Assembly: GCA_934667065.1 (NCBI GenBank) | Contig: CAKULD010000002.1 | Location: 124,001-188,000, forward strand | Direction of reading: 5' to 3' | Length of the DNA stretch: 64,000 nt | Source of the DNA: an uncultured Collinsella sp. | GTDB lineage: Bacteria > Actinomycetota > Coriobacteriia > Coriobacteriales > Coriobacteriaceae | Shown here: positions 14,356-24,795 of the stretch, piece by piece | How the letters are laid out: the number at the start of each line of letters is the position of its first letter | Position numbering within the stretch: position 1 is the first letter of the stretch | The notes under the pieces: model-generated | Database searches by the model: none | What the model saw: only the letters and a program-made list of their open reading frames with translations | Told to the model about the DNA's origin: nothing | Translations under genes and position numbers: made by a program

Positions 14356-16125
14356 ATGCCTATGACAGACGAGCTGGACCCCCAGACTCAACAGCATATT
14401 GATGATTCCGCAGACGTCACCGCAGATACTGACGCTGTGACCTGCAATGATACCGACGTCGACGACGCCACTCTAAACGAAAGCACTGCAGCCGAAACCC
14501 CTGCCGCCGAAGATGTCGACGAGCAAAACGACAATGCGCCCGCTCAGGACGACGCCCCCGTACAAGATGCCGCCCCGCAAGCAGCGGGCCCCATCGAGGT
14601 GTCCTCGGAAGAAGAGCTCGACGCTGTGATGGACTCCATGATGGATGCCGTCAAGGCCATGAAGGATGCCGTCGCCGATGCCGATGTCGACGCCGAGGAA
14701 GAGGAAGCCGCCGAGGCCGCTTCGACGTTTGTGCCCGGCGAGACCCCAGTTGCCGACCAGGGCAGCACCATGCCCTCGTTCCTGCAGCTTGAGCACCCTA
14801 CGATCGGCGCCGATGCAGTCGATCCGCATACGGCAGGCTTTTCCGTGATTGAGGGCGGCACCGGCAACATCGCCGCGCCGAAGGCCGCCGATACGGACGC
14901 CGCCGATGCCGCGCACTCGACCGCCTCGCACACCCCCGCCGCAAGCCACGACTTAGGCACCGCCGTCTCGAACACCGCCAACGCCGTGGGCACGTTTATC
15001 GCCCAGGGCGCATCGGCCATGCGCGAGATGAACGCCGCCAAGAAGGCGCTCGCCGATGCCCGCGCCCATCTGGCTGAGCTTGAGCAGCGCATTGCAGACC
15101 AGGCCGAGGAGCTCGAAACGCGTCAGGACATCACAGGCCGCTACGACCAGATCGTCTCCGATCAGCGCCAGGCCATCGCCGCGGCGCAAAAGGCCGTCGC
15201 GGCAGCCGAAATCGATCGCGACGCCCATGCCGCCAAAGCGACGGATCTCAAGAGCCAGCTCGAGCAAATGAAGGCAGAAGACGATGCGGCTGAGCTCCGT
15301 CTGAAAGCCGCGCTCGACGCCGTGGAGGCCCGCGAGGCGAGCTCGCGCGAGACCGGCAATCGTCTCGTTCGCCGCCTTGAGGACTCCAAGCGAATCCGCG
15401 ACAAGGTCCAAGCCGAGCGAGACGCCGGCATTGCCGCCGCGCAGCAAACCGTCGATGCCACGCGCGCTCAGCTCGAGACGCTGCGCCGCGAGTACGCCGA
15501 GTTGCAGCGCAATCCTTCGGCAAATCCCGCCAACTATACGGTGCGCACCAGCGAGCTTTCGATGCAGATCTCCGACACGGCCGATGCCCTGCGCAAAGCC
15601 GAAGAAGACGTCCCGCGCATCAGCGACGATCTCGAGCATTCGCTCGCCGCCGCCGAGCAAGCCGTCGAGCAGGCGCAGGCCCCCATCGCCGACGCCAAGC
15701 GCGCCCACCAGGCCGTGACGACCGAGGCCGATGCCGCGCGCGACGAGCTGCAGTCCGCAAAAACTGCCGCCGCGACACGCCAGCGCGAACTGCGCGAGAA
15801 GGTCGCTGCCGAGGACAAGGCGCGCCGCGAGCAGGAGCAGGCTATCGCCAACGCCCAGGCAGACGCCGCACATGCGCAGTCGATTATCGAGCAGGCGACC
15901 GAGGTACACGACCACCCCGAGATCACCGAATCACTTGCGGGCTCCCTGGCCCGCGATAAAGCTGAGCACGCCGAAACCGAGCGCGAAGTAGCCCAGCTCG
16001 AGGCCGCCGAGGACGACGTGCGCGAGCGCACCCGCGACTCACGCATCAAGTTCACCGGCGCCATCGTCTGCATCGTAGCCGTGATCCTGGTGACCATCGC
16101 AATCTGGCTGTTCACGAGCAAGTAA
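14356..16125 (+). CDS. Tail-anchored coiled-coil protein of unknown function
   Basis: 589 aa. The first 200 residues are acidic and low in complexity (D, E, A, T), probably disordered. Residues about 215-550 are rich in Ala, Glu, Gln, Arg and Lys with heptad spacing, typical of long coiled coils. A single membrane helix at about 563-585 (FTGAIVCIVAVILVTIAIWLF) is followed only by TSK, so the protein is anchored by its C-terminus with the bulk in the cytoplasm. GATGAGGAG precedes two ATGs at 14356 and 14362; the second has the better spacing, so the true start may be 2 codons later. It could be a scaffold or structural protein. I do not recognise a family. Confidence 0.8.
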   Translation: MPMTDELDPQTQQHIDDSADVTADTDAVTCNDTDVDDATLNESTAAETPAAEDVDEQNDNAPAQDDAPVQDAAPQAAGPIEVSSEEELDAVMDSMMDAVKAMKDAVADADVDAEEEEAAEAASTFVPGETPVADQGSTMPSFLQLEHPTIGADAVDPHTAGFSVIEGGTGNIAAPKAADTDAADAAHSTASHTPAASHDLGTAVSNTANAVGTFIAQGASAMREMNAAKKALADARAHLAELEQRIADQAEELETRQDITGRYDQIVSDQRQAIAAAQKAVAAAEIDRDAHAAKATDLKSQLEQMKAEDDAAELRLKAALDAVEAREASSRETGNRLVRRLEDSKRIRDKVQAERDAGIAAAQQTVDATRAQLETLRREYAELQRNPSANPANYTVRTSELSMQISDTADALRKAEEDVPRISDDLEHSLAAAEQAVEQAQAPIADAKRAHQAVTTEADAARDELQSAKTAAATRQRELREKVAAEDKARREQEQAIANAQADAAHAQSIIEQATEVHDHPEITESLAGSLARDKAEHAETEREVAQLEAAEDDVRERTRDSRIKFTGAIVCIVAVILVTIAIWLFTSK

Positions 16126-16151
16126 GCCAGACATCAAATACGCCCCAACGC

Positions 16152-16218
16152 AGTTGCGGTGAGATAGTTCCTGTCTAGCCCTCAAAAAGGCCAATCCAAG
16201 AACTATCTCACCGCAACT
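16152..16218. repeat. Family A palindromic repeat, copy A4
   Basis: Perfect 19-bp arms AGTTGCGGTGAGATAGTTC (16152-16170) and complement (16200-16218), followed by TTTTTGG on the plus strand. It lies 26 bp after the coiled-coil gene and is well placed as its terminator. Unlike A1-A3, this copy has no mismatch in the arms. Confidence 0.9.
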
Positions 16219-16224
16219 TTTTGG

Positions 16225-16280
16225 TAGTCATTGGGGACGTTCTTAAATGACTAGTCAAACAAGAACGTCCCCAACGACTA
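16225..16280. repeat. Family C palindrome, copy C2
   Basis: Arms 16225-16244 and 16261-16280, one mismatch (AGTCATT against AACGACT). The local pairing AGTCATT (16226-16232) with AATGACT in the loop (16246-16252) is perfect, because both sides changed relative to C1. Lies between A4 and E3. Confidence 0.88.
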
Positions 16281-16304
16281 CCCGCCTTTGGAGCGAGATG
16301 GCGC

Positions 16305-16466
16305 CATAGGTTGAGCATAAGTCAGCGAGCGGGTCGCATTTGAGGCAAGGTGACGTGAAACGAAAGGGCGCTGACCTTCTGGTCGCGCCCTTGAAGTTGA
16401 ACGTCAGATTGTCCAAATGCGGCCCGCGCAGCGTCGAGCCGTTACGCGGTTCGTAGAACCGCGTAA

Positions 16467-16467
<1 letters not shown>
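16305..16467 (-). repeat. Family E nested hairpin, copy E3
   Basis: Left flank ATAGGTTGAGCATAAGTCAGCGAGCG, outer arms GGTCGCATTTGAGG / CCAAATGCGGCC, middle stem TGACGT / ACGTCA, inner stem AAAGGGCGC...GACC-TTCT-GGTC...GCGCCCTT, right flank GCGCAGCGTCGA, and a tail hairpin GTTACGCGGTT-CGTAG-AACCGCGTAAC (16441-16467). The last base overlaps the queA stop codon. Confidence 0.9.
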
Positions 16468-17684
<1,217 letters not shown>

Positions 17685-17748
17685 GTCAGATTCTCCTTAT
17701 ATAGCTAAAGTCCGCCCTACATCCTAGCAGGCTGTCGGCCCAAGTGAG

Positions 17749-18324
17749 CTAATTTTTGGCGGCTTTGCGCTCGTCGCGGATGCGGGCTCGGTCCATGGCC
17801 GCCTCAACAGCAGAGAAGCGACACCCGCAGTAGTTCTGTCGATACATGCCCAACTCGCGCGAACGGCGCGTGGCCTCGGGATAGTACGGGCGAAAATCGC
17901 GAATCACCGGGGTGAGCCCACGGGCGGCTGCCAAGTACTCAAGCACATCATTACAGGTGTCGAACAGCTGATACGGCGAGACGGCGAGCGTTGTGCCCAC
18001 ATAATCAAACCCGCGCTCTTGGGCCACTCGGCACGCCTCGGCCAGGCGCAGGGCATAGCACGCGCGACAGCGGCGGGGGCGATCGGCGCCCAGCGGGGCC
18101 ACACCGGTCTCCCAGCGCTCGCGGTCCTCCCCCGCCTCGATGAGCTCAATGTCGCCGTCAGCGCACCACCAGCGCAGCTCGTCCAGGCGACGCTGCCATT
18201 CATCGCGCGGCTGAATATTGGGGTTGGTCCAGCAAATCGTGGGCTCAAACCCCTCCTCGCGCAGCAGGCGAACCGGCTCAAGCGAGCACGGCGCGCAACA
18301 AGCATGCAGCAGCAACGGCTTCAT
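17749..18324 (-). CDS. queH: Epoxyqueuosine reductase QueH
   Basis: Reduces epoxyqueuosine to queuosine in tRNA, the non-cobalamin alternative to QueG. 191 aa. Visible are the N-terminal CCAPC cluster (Cys9, Cys10, Cys13), CRACY in the middle and YCGC near the end, which together are the cysteines that bind the iron centre in QueH (DUF208). NPNIQPRDEW and the SPYQ motif also fit. The ATG at 18324 is preferred because GGAGAGGAG ends 6 bases before it; ATGs or GTGs at 18330 and 18342 overlap that site. Together with tgt and queA this gives the last three queuosine steps; no de novo preQ1 genes are in the window. Confidence 0.92.
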   Translation of the reverse strand: MKPLLLHACCAPCSLEPVRLLREEGFEPTICWTNPNIQPRDEWQRRLDELRWWCADGDIELIEAGEDRERWETGVAPLGADRPRRCRACYALRLAEACRVAQERGFDYVGTTLAVSPYQLFDTCNDVLEYLAAARGLTPVIRDFRPYYPEATRRSRELGMYRQNYCGCRFSAVEAAMDRARIRDERKAAKN

Positions 18325-18385
18325 CGACATCTCCTCTCCCACAATGATTTTTTAATCCCCGTCCCAGAAAAATCATCCCAAAAGG

Positions 18386-18955
18386 CTACTTTCCAAAAAA
18401 GCGAACGCCAAAGGACGTGTCCTCGCAGGCGGCGATACGGCGGTCGCGCAGAATGGTCCGTACGTAATACCAATCGCCCACACAGCCCGACAGGTGCAGA
18501 CCAGCAGCCAGGTAACACAGCAGCGGATAGCCCGAAAACGCAAAGCCCAAAACAAACGCCGCAGTCAAAACAACCGTCGGCGCCAGGCAAATCGCCACGT
18601 ACCGCATGCGCGAATACACAACGCCCTCGGCGCAGGCATAGATCATGCACGTCTCACGGTTCGCCCCAAAGGTCACATACGCACCCGCAGGCGCCAACAG
18701 CTTAAAGAACACCGCATGCACCAGCTCGTGCACGGCAAACGACGCCGCCGAAACCGCAACCAAGCCGACCATCCAGCCCACGACCGCCGCCCAGCCGCCC
18801 GCCGCGGCCGTATCCAAGTCCGCAGGCCCGCCCAGCAGCATAAACACCGGTACCAGGCACGCGGCGAACACCGCAATCACGACCATCCCCCACACGAAGC
18901 AAGCGTGCAGAAAATCCTCGTCTTCAAACGCATGTATGTTGGAAATCTCATTCAT
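18386..18955 (-). CDS. DUF3267-type membrane metalloprotease-like protein
   Basis: Integral membrane protein of 189 aa with about four hydrophobic segments (roughly 22-42, 55-75, 125-147 and 150-165). The HExxH zinc motif HELVH is at residues 76-80, at the end of the second helix, as in DUF3267 zincins. Function is unknown; relatives are predicted intramembrane or membrane-associated peptidases. The start at 18955 precedes MNEISNIHAF. It lies 61 bp upstream of queH and is divergent from the synthetase gene at 19088. Confidence 0.78.
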   Translation of the reverse strand: MNEISNIHAFEDEDFLHACFVWGMVVIAVFAACLVPVFMLLGGPADLDTAAAGGWAAVVGWMVGLVAVSAASFAVHELVHAVFFKLLAPAGAYVTFGANRETCMIYACAEGVVYSRMRYVAICLAPTVVLTAAFVLGFAFSGYPLLCYLAAGLHLSGCVGDWYYVRTILRDRRIAACEDTSFGVRFFGK

Positions 18956-19087
18956 AGCATCTTAGGATAGCGCCCCTGCCACGCACCCGCCCGCATGTGC
19001 GATAATGTCGAATGATATGCACGAATTGACCACTGCGCCGCCGAGCCTCGCGCCCGGCCGCGCTCTCACCATATGCGAAGGAGTCCC

Positions 19088-21238
19088 ATGGCATCCAAAT
19101 ACTCCATGAACGACCGTCCCAGCTGGCCGCGCCGCGCCATCGTTACCGCCGGCGAGCCCTACGGCAACAAAGGCCTGCACTTCGGCCACGTTGGTGGCGT
19201 CTTTGTCCCCGCCGACTTCTTCGCCCGCTTCCTGCGCGACCGTCTGGGCCGCGAGAACGTGATCTTCACCTCGGGCACCGACTGTTACGGCTCGCCCATC
19301 ATGGAGAGCTACCGCAAGCTCAAGGAGAACGAGGGCTACGACAAGTCCATTAGCGAGTACGTCGAGTCCAACCACTCCCGCCAGGCCGCGACCCTCAACA
19401 ACTACAACATCAGCTGCGACATCTACGGCGGCTCGGGCCTTGAGCCGGCCGTCCAGATTCACAACGAGGTGACCGCCGAGATTATCGAGCGCCTGCACGA
19501 GCAGGGCACCATCTCCAAGCGTTCCACCCTGCAGTTCTACGACGCCAAGGCCGGCACGTTCCTTAACGGCCGCCAGGTCATCGGCCGCTGCCCCATCCAG
19601 GGCTGCAAGTCCGAGAAGGCCTATGCCGACGAGTGCGATCTGGGCCACCAGTTTGAGCCCGAGGAGCTCATCGCACCCAAGAGCCAGCTCACCGGCGAGG
19701 TGCCCGAGCTGCGCCCGGTCGACAACCTTTACTTCGACCTGCCGGCCTATCTCGACTTTATGAAAACCTACACCGCCAAGCTCGCCCAGAACCCGCAGGT
19801 TCGCTCCGTGGTCTCCAAGACCATGGAGGAGTGGCTGCTGCCGGCTCAGCTCTACATTCAGAACAAATTCCGCGAGGCTTTCGACGCCGTCGAGGACCAG
19901 CTCCCCGAGCACACCGTGCTGGAGCCCGAGGGCAACAAGAGCAGCTTTACCGTCACCTTCCCCAGCTGGAAGGAGCGCGACGACGCCCACGCAGTGCTCG
20001 CCAACGGCGGTGTGCGCTTCCGCAGCGGCAAGGCGCTCGTGCCCTTCCGCATCACCGGCAACATCGACTGGGGCGTCCCGGTGCCCGAGGTCGACGGTGT
20101 CTCCGACGTCACCTGCTGGTGCTGGCCCGAGAGCCTGTGGGCGCCCATCAGCTATACGCGCACCGTGCTCGCGCGCGACGCCAAGGCCGCCGGCGTGACA
20201 GAGGGTGTCGCCGCCCAGGACGCCGCCCTCATGGGCGAGCCCGCCGCCGATTCGACGCAGGTGCCCGCGCCCGCCTATCAGCACAGCTCGCTCGACTGGC
20301 GCGACTGGTGGTGCTCGGACGACGCTCAGATCTACCAGTTCATCGGCCAGGACAACATCTACTTCTACTGCATCGCGCAGACCGCCATGTGGGAGGCCCT
20401 GGGTTGGGACCTTACGCAGAGCACCGTCAGCGCCTGCTATCACCTGCTCTACATGGGCAAAAAGGCCAGCTCGTCCTCGCAGACGCCTCCCCCGCCGGCC
20501 GACGACCTGCTCAACCACTACACTTGCGAGCAGATGCGCGCGCACTGGCTGTCGCTCGGCCTGTCCGAGAAGCCGGTGAGCTTTAGCCCCAAAGCATACG
20601 ACACGCGCGTGACCGGCAAGGACAAAGACGGCAACGAGGTGCGTGCCTGCGACGACAAGCGCGTCATCGACCCGGCCCTCAAGGAGAGCGCCCTTTTGAC
20701 TGGCGTGTTCAACCGTCTGGCCCGCAGCTGCTTCTACGGCGTCGCCGTCAAGGAGGGCGACGAGAGCCCCTACCGCAACGGCTGCATCCCCGCCGGTGCC
20801 GCCTCTGCCGCCGTGGTCGAGGCCGCCGAGCAGGCTGCCCTCGCCTTTGAGCAGGCCATGTACAAGTTCGAGACGCACCGCGCGCTCGCCGTGTGCGACG
20901 ACTACCTGCGCGCCGCCAACAAGCGCTGGAGCGACGCCTCCAAGGCCGCCAACAAGCTCGAGGGCGAGCCGGCCAATGCCGCGATGACGCAGGCCCTCGT
21001 CGACGCCTTTACCGAGCTGCGCGTGGCGACCGTCCTGATGCACGGCATCGTCCCGGCCGGCTGCGAGCTCATCTGCGAGTACTTCGACGTCGATCCGGTC
21101 GCGTTCTTTAGCTGGGACAACATCTTTACTTCGACGGACGAGTTCGTGGAGAGCCTGGGCGAGAAGCCCGGCGAGCACCGCGTAAAGCCGCTGCCCCCGC
21201 GCTTCGACTTCTTCAGCAAGCACGAGAGCCAGTACTAA
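19088..21238 (+). CDS. Methionyl-tRNA synthetase-like class I synthetase
   Basis: 716 aa class I aminoacyl-tRNA synthetase, best read as MetRS charging tRNA-Met in the cytoplasm. The HIGH motif appears as HFGH after PYGNKGL near residue 30. A zinc knuckle follows (CPIQGC...ECDLGH, about 173-193). FIGQDNIYFY (about 420) matches the MetRS core. The KMSKS loop reads KKASSSS (about 458-464), so two of the usual residues differ. GAAGGAG precedes the ATG at 19088. A lone synthetase of this divergent type may be the only MetRS or a second specialised copy; the window cannot tell. The rRNA methyltransferase gene follows 37 bp downstream. Confidence 0.75.
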   Translation: MASKYSMNDRPSWPRRAIVTAGEPYGNKGLHFGHVGGVFVPADFFARFLRDRLGRENVIFTSGTDCYGSPIMESYRKLKENEGYDKSISEYVESNHSRQAATLNNYNISCDIYGGSGLEPAVQIHNEVTAEIIERLHEQGTISKRSTLQFYDAKAGTFLNGRQVIGRCPIQGCKSEKAYADECDLGHQFEPEELIAPKSQLTGEVPELRPVDNLYFDLPAYLDFMKTYTAKLAQNPQVRSVVSKTMEEWLLPAQLYIQNKFREAFDAVEDQLPEHTVLEPEGNKSSFTVTFPSWKERDDAHAVLANGGVRFRSGKALVPFRITGNIDWGVPVPEVDGVSDVTCWCWPESLWAPISYTRTVLARDAKAAGVTEGVAAQDAALMGEPAADSTQVPAPAYQHSSLDWRDWWCSDDAQIYQFIGQDNIYFYCIAQTAMWEALGWDLTQSTVSACYHLLYMGKKASSSSQTPPPPADDLLNHYTCEQMRAHWLSLGLSEKPVSFSPKAYDTRVTGKDKDGNEVRACDDKRVIDPALKESALLTGVFNRLARSCFYGVAVKEGDESPYRNGCIPAGAASAAVVEAAEQAALAFEQAMYKFETHRALAVCDDYLRAANKRWSDASKAANKLEGEPANAAMTQALVDAFTELRVATVLMHGIVPAGCELICEYFDVDPVAFFSWDNIFTSTDEFVESLGEKPGEHRVKPLPPRFDFFSKHESQY

Positions 21239-21275
21239 AACACTCGACATGTAATGGAATGGGAAGGAAAGACGG

Positions 21276-22379
21276 ATGTCCAAGCCTCGTCGTCGTAAGC
21301 AGAAAAAGCAGGTCAAGGCCGAGCTCAAGCTCAGGCAGTTTGCCGCTACCGAGCTTTCCGACCAGCTTGCCGCCCTTCCCTGTGCCGCCGACCTGCCGCG
21401 CTTCATGGTCGACACGGTCGCCGGCGCCTATGCTCCCGCCGATGCCGAGCTTATGATCGAGGGCTTTGGTGCCGCTGCCACGCGACCGGTCACGCTGCGC
21501 GCCAACACGCTCAAAGCGACCGCTGAGGACATCGCCGCGGCACTCGACGAGGCCGGTATCGCCCACAGCCCCGTCGCCTGGTACCCGGACGCCTTCATCC
21601 TGCCCGAGGCCCAGGTTTCCGACCTGTGGGACCTCGACATCTACCGCGACGGCAAAATCTACCTGCAGAGTCTGTCGTCCATGATGCCTCCGTTGGTCCT
21701 GGGCGCCCGGGCTGGCGAGGACATCCTGGACATGTGCGCAGCCCCTGGCGGCAAGACGACGCAAATCGCCGCCCTCACGCAGGGCCAGGCACACCTCACC
21801 GCCTGCGAGATGAGCATCCCCCGCGCCGAGAAGCTCGAGTCCAATCTCCATCGTCAAGGCGTCAAAAACGTGCCCGTCATGCGCATCGATGCACGCGAGC
21901 TCGACGAGTTCTTCCGCTTTGACCGCATCCTGCTCGACGCCCCCTGCACCGGCACGGGCACCGTCATCAGCGGCAACGAGAAAAGCTTGCGCGGGCTGAC
22001 TGAGCAGCTGCTTGGCAAGTGCGCCCGTTCGCAGCGCGCGCTTCTTGATCGCGCCATGGGTGCCCTCAAACCGGGCGGCACGCTGGTCTATTCCACTTGT
22101 TCGATCTTGCCGCAGGAAAACGAGGACGCCCTGCAAGAGGCCCTCGACAAGCACATGGACTGCGAGCTCATCCCCCTCGACGGCACGCCGAGCGAAAGCG
22201 AAGCGCGCCGCGCCCAGGAAGCAGGCGAGGAGCCGCGCGTCGAGTGCAACGCCCTCACCGAGGCCATCGCTGCCGGCCGCGTCTCGGCCATCGCCAACGG
22301 CCTGCCCGGCACGCTCACCATTCCGCCCAGCCGCGACTTTGAGGGCTTCTACATCGCCCTGATCCGAAAACGCAGCTAG
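21276..22379 (+). CDS. RsmB/RsmF-type RNA m5C methyltransferase
   Basis: SAM-dependent cytosine-C5 methyltransferase of the NOL1/NOP2/sun family, 367 aa, likely acting on rRNA. It has the SAM-binding segment LDMCAAPGGKTTQIA, the motif IV catalytic-assist DAPCTGTG and the motif VI nucleophile STCSILPQENE, so both cysteines of the mechanism are present. The N-terminus is basic (KPRRRKQKKQ) and may bind RNA. GGAAAG lies before the ATG. It follows the synthetase by 37 bp on the same strand and is probably cotranscribed. Exact target position cannot be inferred. Confidence 0.87.
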   Translation: MSKPRRRKQKKQVKAELKLRQFAATELSDQLAALPCAADLPRFMVDTVAGAYAPADAELMIEGFGAAATRPVTLRANTLKATAEDIAAALDEAGIAHSPVAWYPDAFILPEAQVSDLWDLDIYRDGKIYLQSLSSMMPPLVLGARAGEDILDMCAAPGGKTTQIAALTQGQAHLTACEMSIPRAEKLESNLHRQGVKNVPVMRIDARELDEFFRFDRILLDAPCTGTGTVISGNEKSLRGLTEQLLGKCARSQRALLDRAMGALKPGGTLVYSTCSILPQENEDALQEALDKHMDCELIPLDGTPSESEARRAQEAGEEPRVECNALTEAIAAGRVSAIANGLPGTLTIPPSRDFEGFYIALIRKRS

Positions 22380-22403
22380 CGCACGGACCAAAAACTCAAC
22401 AAA

Positions 22404-22574
22404 CTATCTCCGTGCGCGCTTGTCCTGCTGGTCACGGTGCTGCTTAAGCGCTTCGCGCTCCTTGCGCTCGGCCCTTTTGCCCTTAATGGCCGTGACCACA
22501 AAGTAGATGACCGCGGCGGTCACGATTGCGCCCACACACAGGCCAATCGAGCCCAACATTGCTGTCAATTCCAT
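22404..22574 (-). CDS. Small single-helix membrane protein
   Basis: A 56-residue protein read on the minus strand: one hydrophobic helix at about residues 5-30, then a strongly charged tail (KGKRAERKEREALKQHRDQQ). AGAGGTG lies 7 bases before the ATG at 22574. The stop overlaps a stem GCGCACGGA / TCCGTGCGC (22379-22416) that also touches the end of the convergent methyltransferase gene. The composition and start site look genuine, but no function is known. Confidence 0.65.
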   Translation of the reverse strand: MELTAMLGSIGLCVGAIVTAAVIYFVVTAIKGKRAERKEREALKQHRDQQDKRARR

Positions 22575-22765
22575 ACCGCGTCACCTCTCTTTTAAACGGG
22601 ACATTCAAGATAGCACCTCGACGCCCGCCACCACAGCTCCTTCACGTTCGCCGACCTTTGAGTCTAACGGTGGGGGCAGCGGGGAAAAATCAACTCGTCA
22701 AACGATTTAGCATTCGCAACTCCGGCTGCATCACGCCGGCCACCATCGCATAGAATCGAGCCTCC

Positions 22766-23857
22766 ATGGATACCCTCAACGACCTCAACGAGCGCGTCGA
22801 CGCCTTCGTCGGCACCAGCTCCTTCGACACGCCCAGCGCGCCAAACGACCAAGCCCCCATCGATGTTCCCGCCGAGGTTCACGAGGACATCGTCGCCTCG
22901 GTCGACTTCTCCGAGGTCGAGCTCGCCGACGAATTCACCGAGCCCCAGGTAGCCGTCACCCCCAACGGGCTGCTCCCCATGGAGCCGCTTCCCATCGATG
23001 GGCGTCTGCGCAAAGCAGCCCTTCGCATGCCCGACGAGATCGAGGAGGCCAGCGGCTTCACGCTCTTCGGCCGCCGCATCAAGTCGCTCATCTACACTAC
23101 CGACGTCGCGGTCATCCGCAACTCCAATGCCGATGCCGTCTTTGCCGTTTACCCCTTCACGCCGCAGCCTGCCATTACGCAGGCGCTGCTGACTGTCGCC
23201 GAGTGCCCGGTCTTCGTGGGCGTGGGCGGCGGCACCACCACCGGCAAGCGCTCCGTTCAGATGGCGGCCGTCTCCGAGATGCAGGGCGCGGCGGGTTGCG
23301 TGGTCAACTCCCCCGCCACCGCCGAGATGGTCGAACACATCACCAACATGGCGGACATCCCCGTCATCGCCACGGTCGTGCGCTGCGATGACGATGCACA
23401 TGCCAAGGTTCGCGCCGGAGCCAAGATCCTCAACATCGCCGCCGGTAAGAACACGCCGCAGGTCCTGCGAGAGCTGCGCGAGCACTATCCCAACCTGCCG
23501 CTCATCGCACCGGGCGGCAAGACACCCGAGAGCATCCGCGAGACCATCGCCGCCGGCGCCAACGCCATCATCTGGACGCCGCCTTCGGCGCAGCAGCTGC
23601 AGACCGACATGATGCAGCGCTACCGCAAGATGAAAGAAGACGCCACGCCCGTTATCTCGCGCGAAGATGTGCCTATCATCGACCAGGTCGCCGCCGCCGA
23701 GGTCAGCCAGGTCGAGAACATGAATCCCGACGTACCGATTCCCGACGAGGTCATCGAGCGCGTCGCCTCGATTCACGAGCACATTGAAGAGCGCCGCGCC
23801 AACCGTGGCCTCAAGCCGTCGCTGCACGGCTTCTTCTTCCGCAGCAAGAAACGCTAA
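22766..23857 (+). CDS. TIM-barrel phosphate-binding-type protein of unknown function
   Basis: 363 aa. Residues about 85-290 look like a beta/alpha barrel of the phosphate-binding superfamily: VFVGVGGGTTTGK, AGCVVNSPATAEM, IPVIATVV, AGAKILNIAAGKNTP, LPLIAPGGKTPESI and AGANAIIWTPPSA, with strands ending in glycine or serine turns. The first 80 residues are acidic and probably flexible; the last 70 form charged helices ending FFFRSKKR. No sharp ribosome-binding site is seen before the ATG at 22766. It resembles aldolase or synthase barrels such as KDPG aldolase, but I cannot assign a reaction. Confidence 0.65.
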   Translation: MDTLNDLNERVDAFVGTSSFDTPSAPNDQAPIDVPAEVHEDIVASVDFSEVELADEFTEPQVAVTPNGLLPMEPLPIDGRLRKAALRMPDEIEEASGFTLFGRRIKSLIYTTDVAVIRNSNADAVFAVYPFTPQPAITQALLTVAECPVFVGVGGGTTTGKRSVQMAAVSEMQGAAGCVVNSPATAEMVEHITNMADIPVIATVVRCDDDAHAKVRAGAKILNIAAGKNTPQVLRELREHYPNLPLIAPGGKTPESIRETIAAGANAIIWTPPSAQQLQTDMMQRYRKMKEDATPVISREDVPIIDQVAAAEVSQVENMNPDVPIPDEVIERVASIHEHIEERRANRGLKPSLHGFFFRSKKR

Positions 23858-23867
23858 GCACAGCAGT

Positions 23868-23899
23868 AAGGCCCGCCCCACAAACGTGAGGCGGGCCTT
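23868..23899. terminator. Bidirectional terminator between convergent genes
   Basis: Stem AAGGCCCGCC (23868-23877) and GGCGGGCCTT (23890-23899) with a 12-nt loop. It serves the TIM-barrel gene on the plus strand and the DegV gene on the minus strand. Confidence 0.85.
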
Positions 23900-23904
23900 G
23901 TTCG

Positions 23905-24795
23905 TTAATCCACGCGCTTGTCGCCCATAAAGAAGATCGTCACCGTGCCGGGGCCGGTGTGCGAGCCAATGAGCGCACCGATGTTGTTAATCTCAATCTT
24001 GCCTTTGAGCTGCGGAATCTGCTCCTCGATCAGTGCCGCGACCGCCTCGGCGTCCTCGCGGCACGCCGAGTGCGACATGATGCACTTGCCCGAATAGTTC
24101 GCACCATCCTGCACATGCGTCATTACGGTCTTTGCCATCTCGGAGATTGCGCGCTTCTTGGTGCGGATCTTCTCGCGCGGCGACAGCTTGCCCTCGCAAT
24201 CGACCGTCATGAGCGGGCAAATCTTGAGCGCCGTGCCGATGATTGCACTCGCGGCCGAGATGCGACCGCCGCGCAGATAGCTCGACAGGTCGGTCGAGAA
24301 GAACCAGTGATGCAGGTTGAGCTTGTGTTCCTCGACCCAAGCGGCCGTCTCCTCGAGCGAAGCGCCGCTATCGCGCACGTCGGCGGCATATTCCACCAGC
24401 AGGCCAAAGCCCGAGGCAGCTGCCAGCGAATCGATCACGCGCACCCTGCCGCCCTCGGGATAACGATCGGCAAGCATCTGCGCGGCAACGCAGGCCGAGC
24501 CATACGTGCCCGAAATACCCGATGACAGCGTCAGATGCAGCACATCCTTGCCCTCGGCAACAAACGGCTCCCAAAACTCCTCGTACTCGCCCACGCCCAG
24601 CTGCGACGTCTTAGGCATAGCGCCCGCGGCGATCTTGGCAAAAAACTCGTCCGGCGAAATCGACTGATAGAGGTCATCGTCATAGACAACACCATCGATC
24701 TCGTAATGGAAATACACGACAGGGATATTGCGCGACGCAAAGAACTCGCGGGTTCGATCGGCGCCAGATTCACAGGTCAGGACAAAATCACTCAT
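23905..24795 (-). CDS. DegV family fatty-acid-binding protein (second copy)
   Basis: 296 aa DegV-fold protein. Landmarks: N-terminal VLTCESGADRT, the TSQLGVGEYEEF segment, LTLSSGISGTYGSA, DSLAAASGFGLLVEYA and a C-terminal IGSHTGPGTVTIFF. As in other FakB-like proteins it probably holds a fatty acid for the FakA kinase. It is only distantly similar to the DegV protein at 5298, so the two may prefer different acyl chains. It is divergent from fbp with a 320-bp AT-rich gap. No FakA gene is in the window. Confidence 0.9.
   Translation of the reverse strand: MSDFVLTCESGADRTREFFASRNIPVVYFHYEIDGVVYDDDLYQSISPDEFFAKIAAGAMPKTSQLGVGEYEEFWEPFVAEGKDVLHLTLSSGISGTYGSACVAAQMLADRYPEGGRVRVIDSLAAASGFGLLVEYAADVRDSGASLEETAAWVEEHKLNLHHWFFSTDLSSYLRGGRISAASAIIGTALKICPLMTVDCEGKLSPREKIRTKKRAISEMAKTVMTHVQDGANYSGKCIMSHSACREDAEAVAALIEEQIPQLKGKIEINNIGALIGSHTGPGTVTIFFMGDKRVD

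Noticed and set aside
18962..21415. Minus-strand open frame (about 817 codons) opposite the synthetase gene
   Set aside because: Composition is Val/Gly/Ala/Arg-rich shadow sequence without domains; the plus strand carries a clear synthetase.
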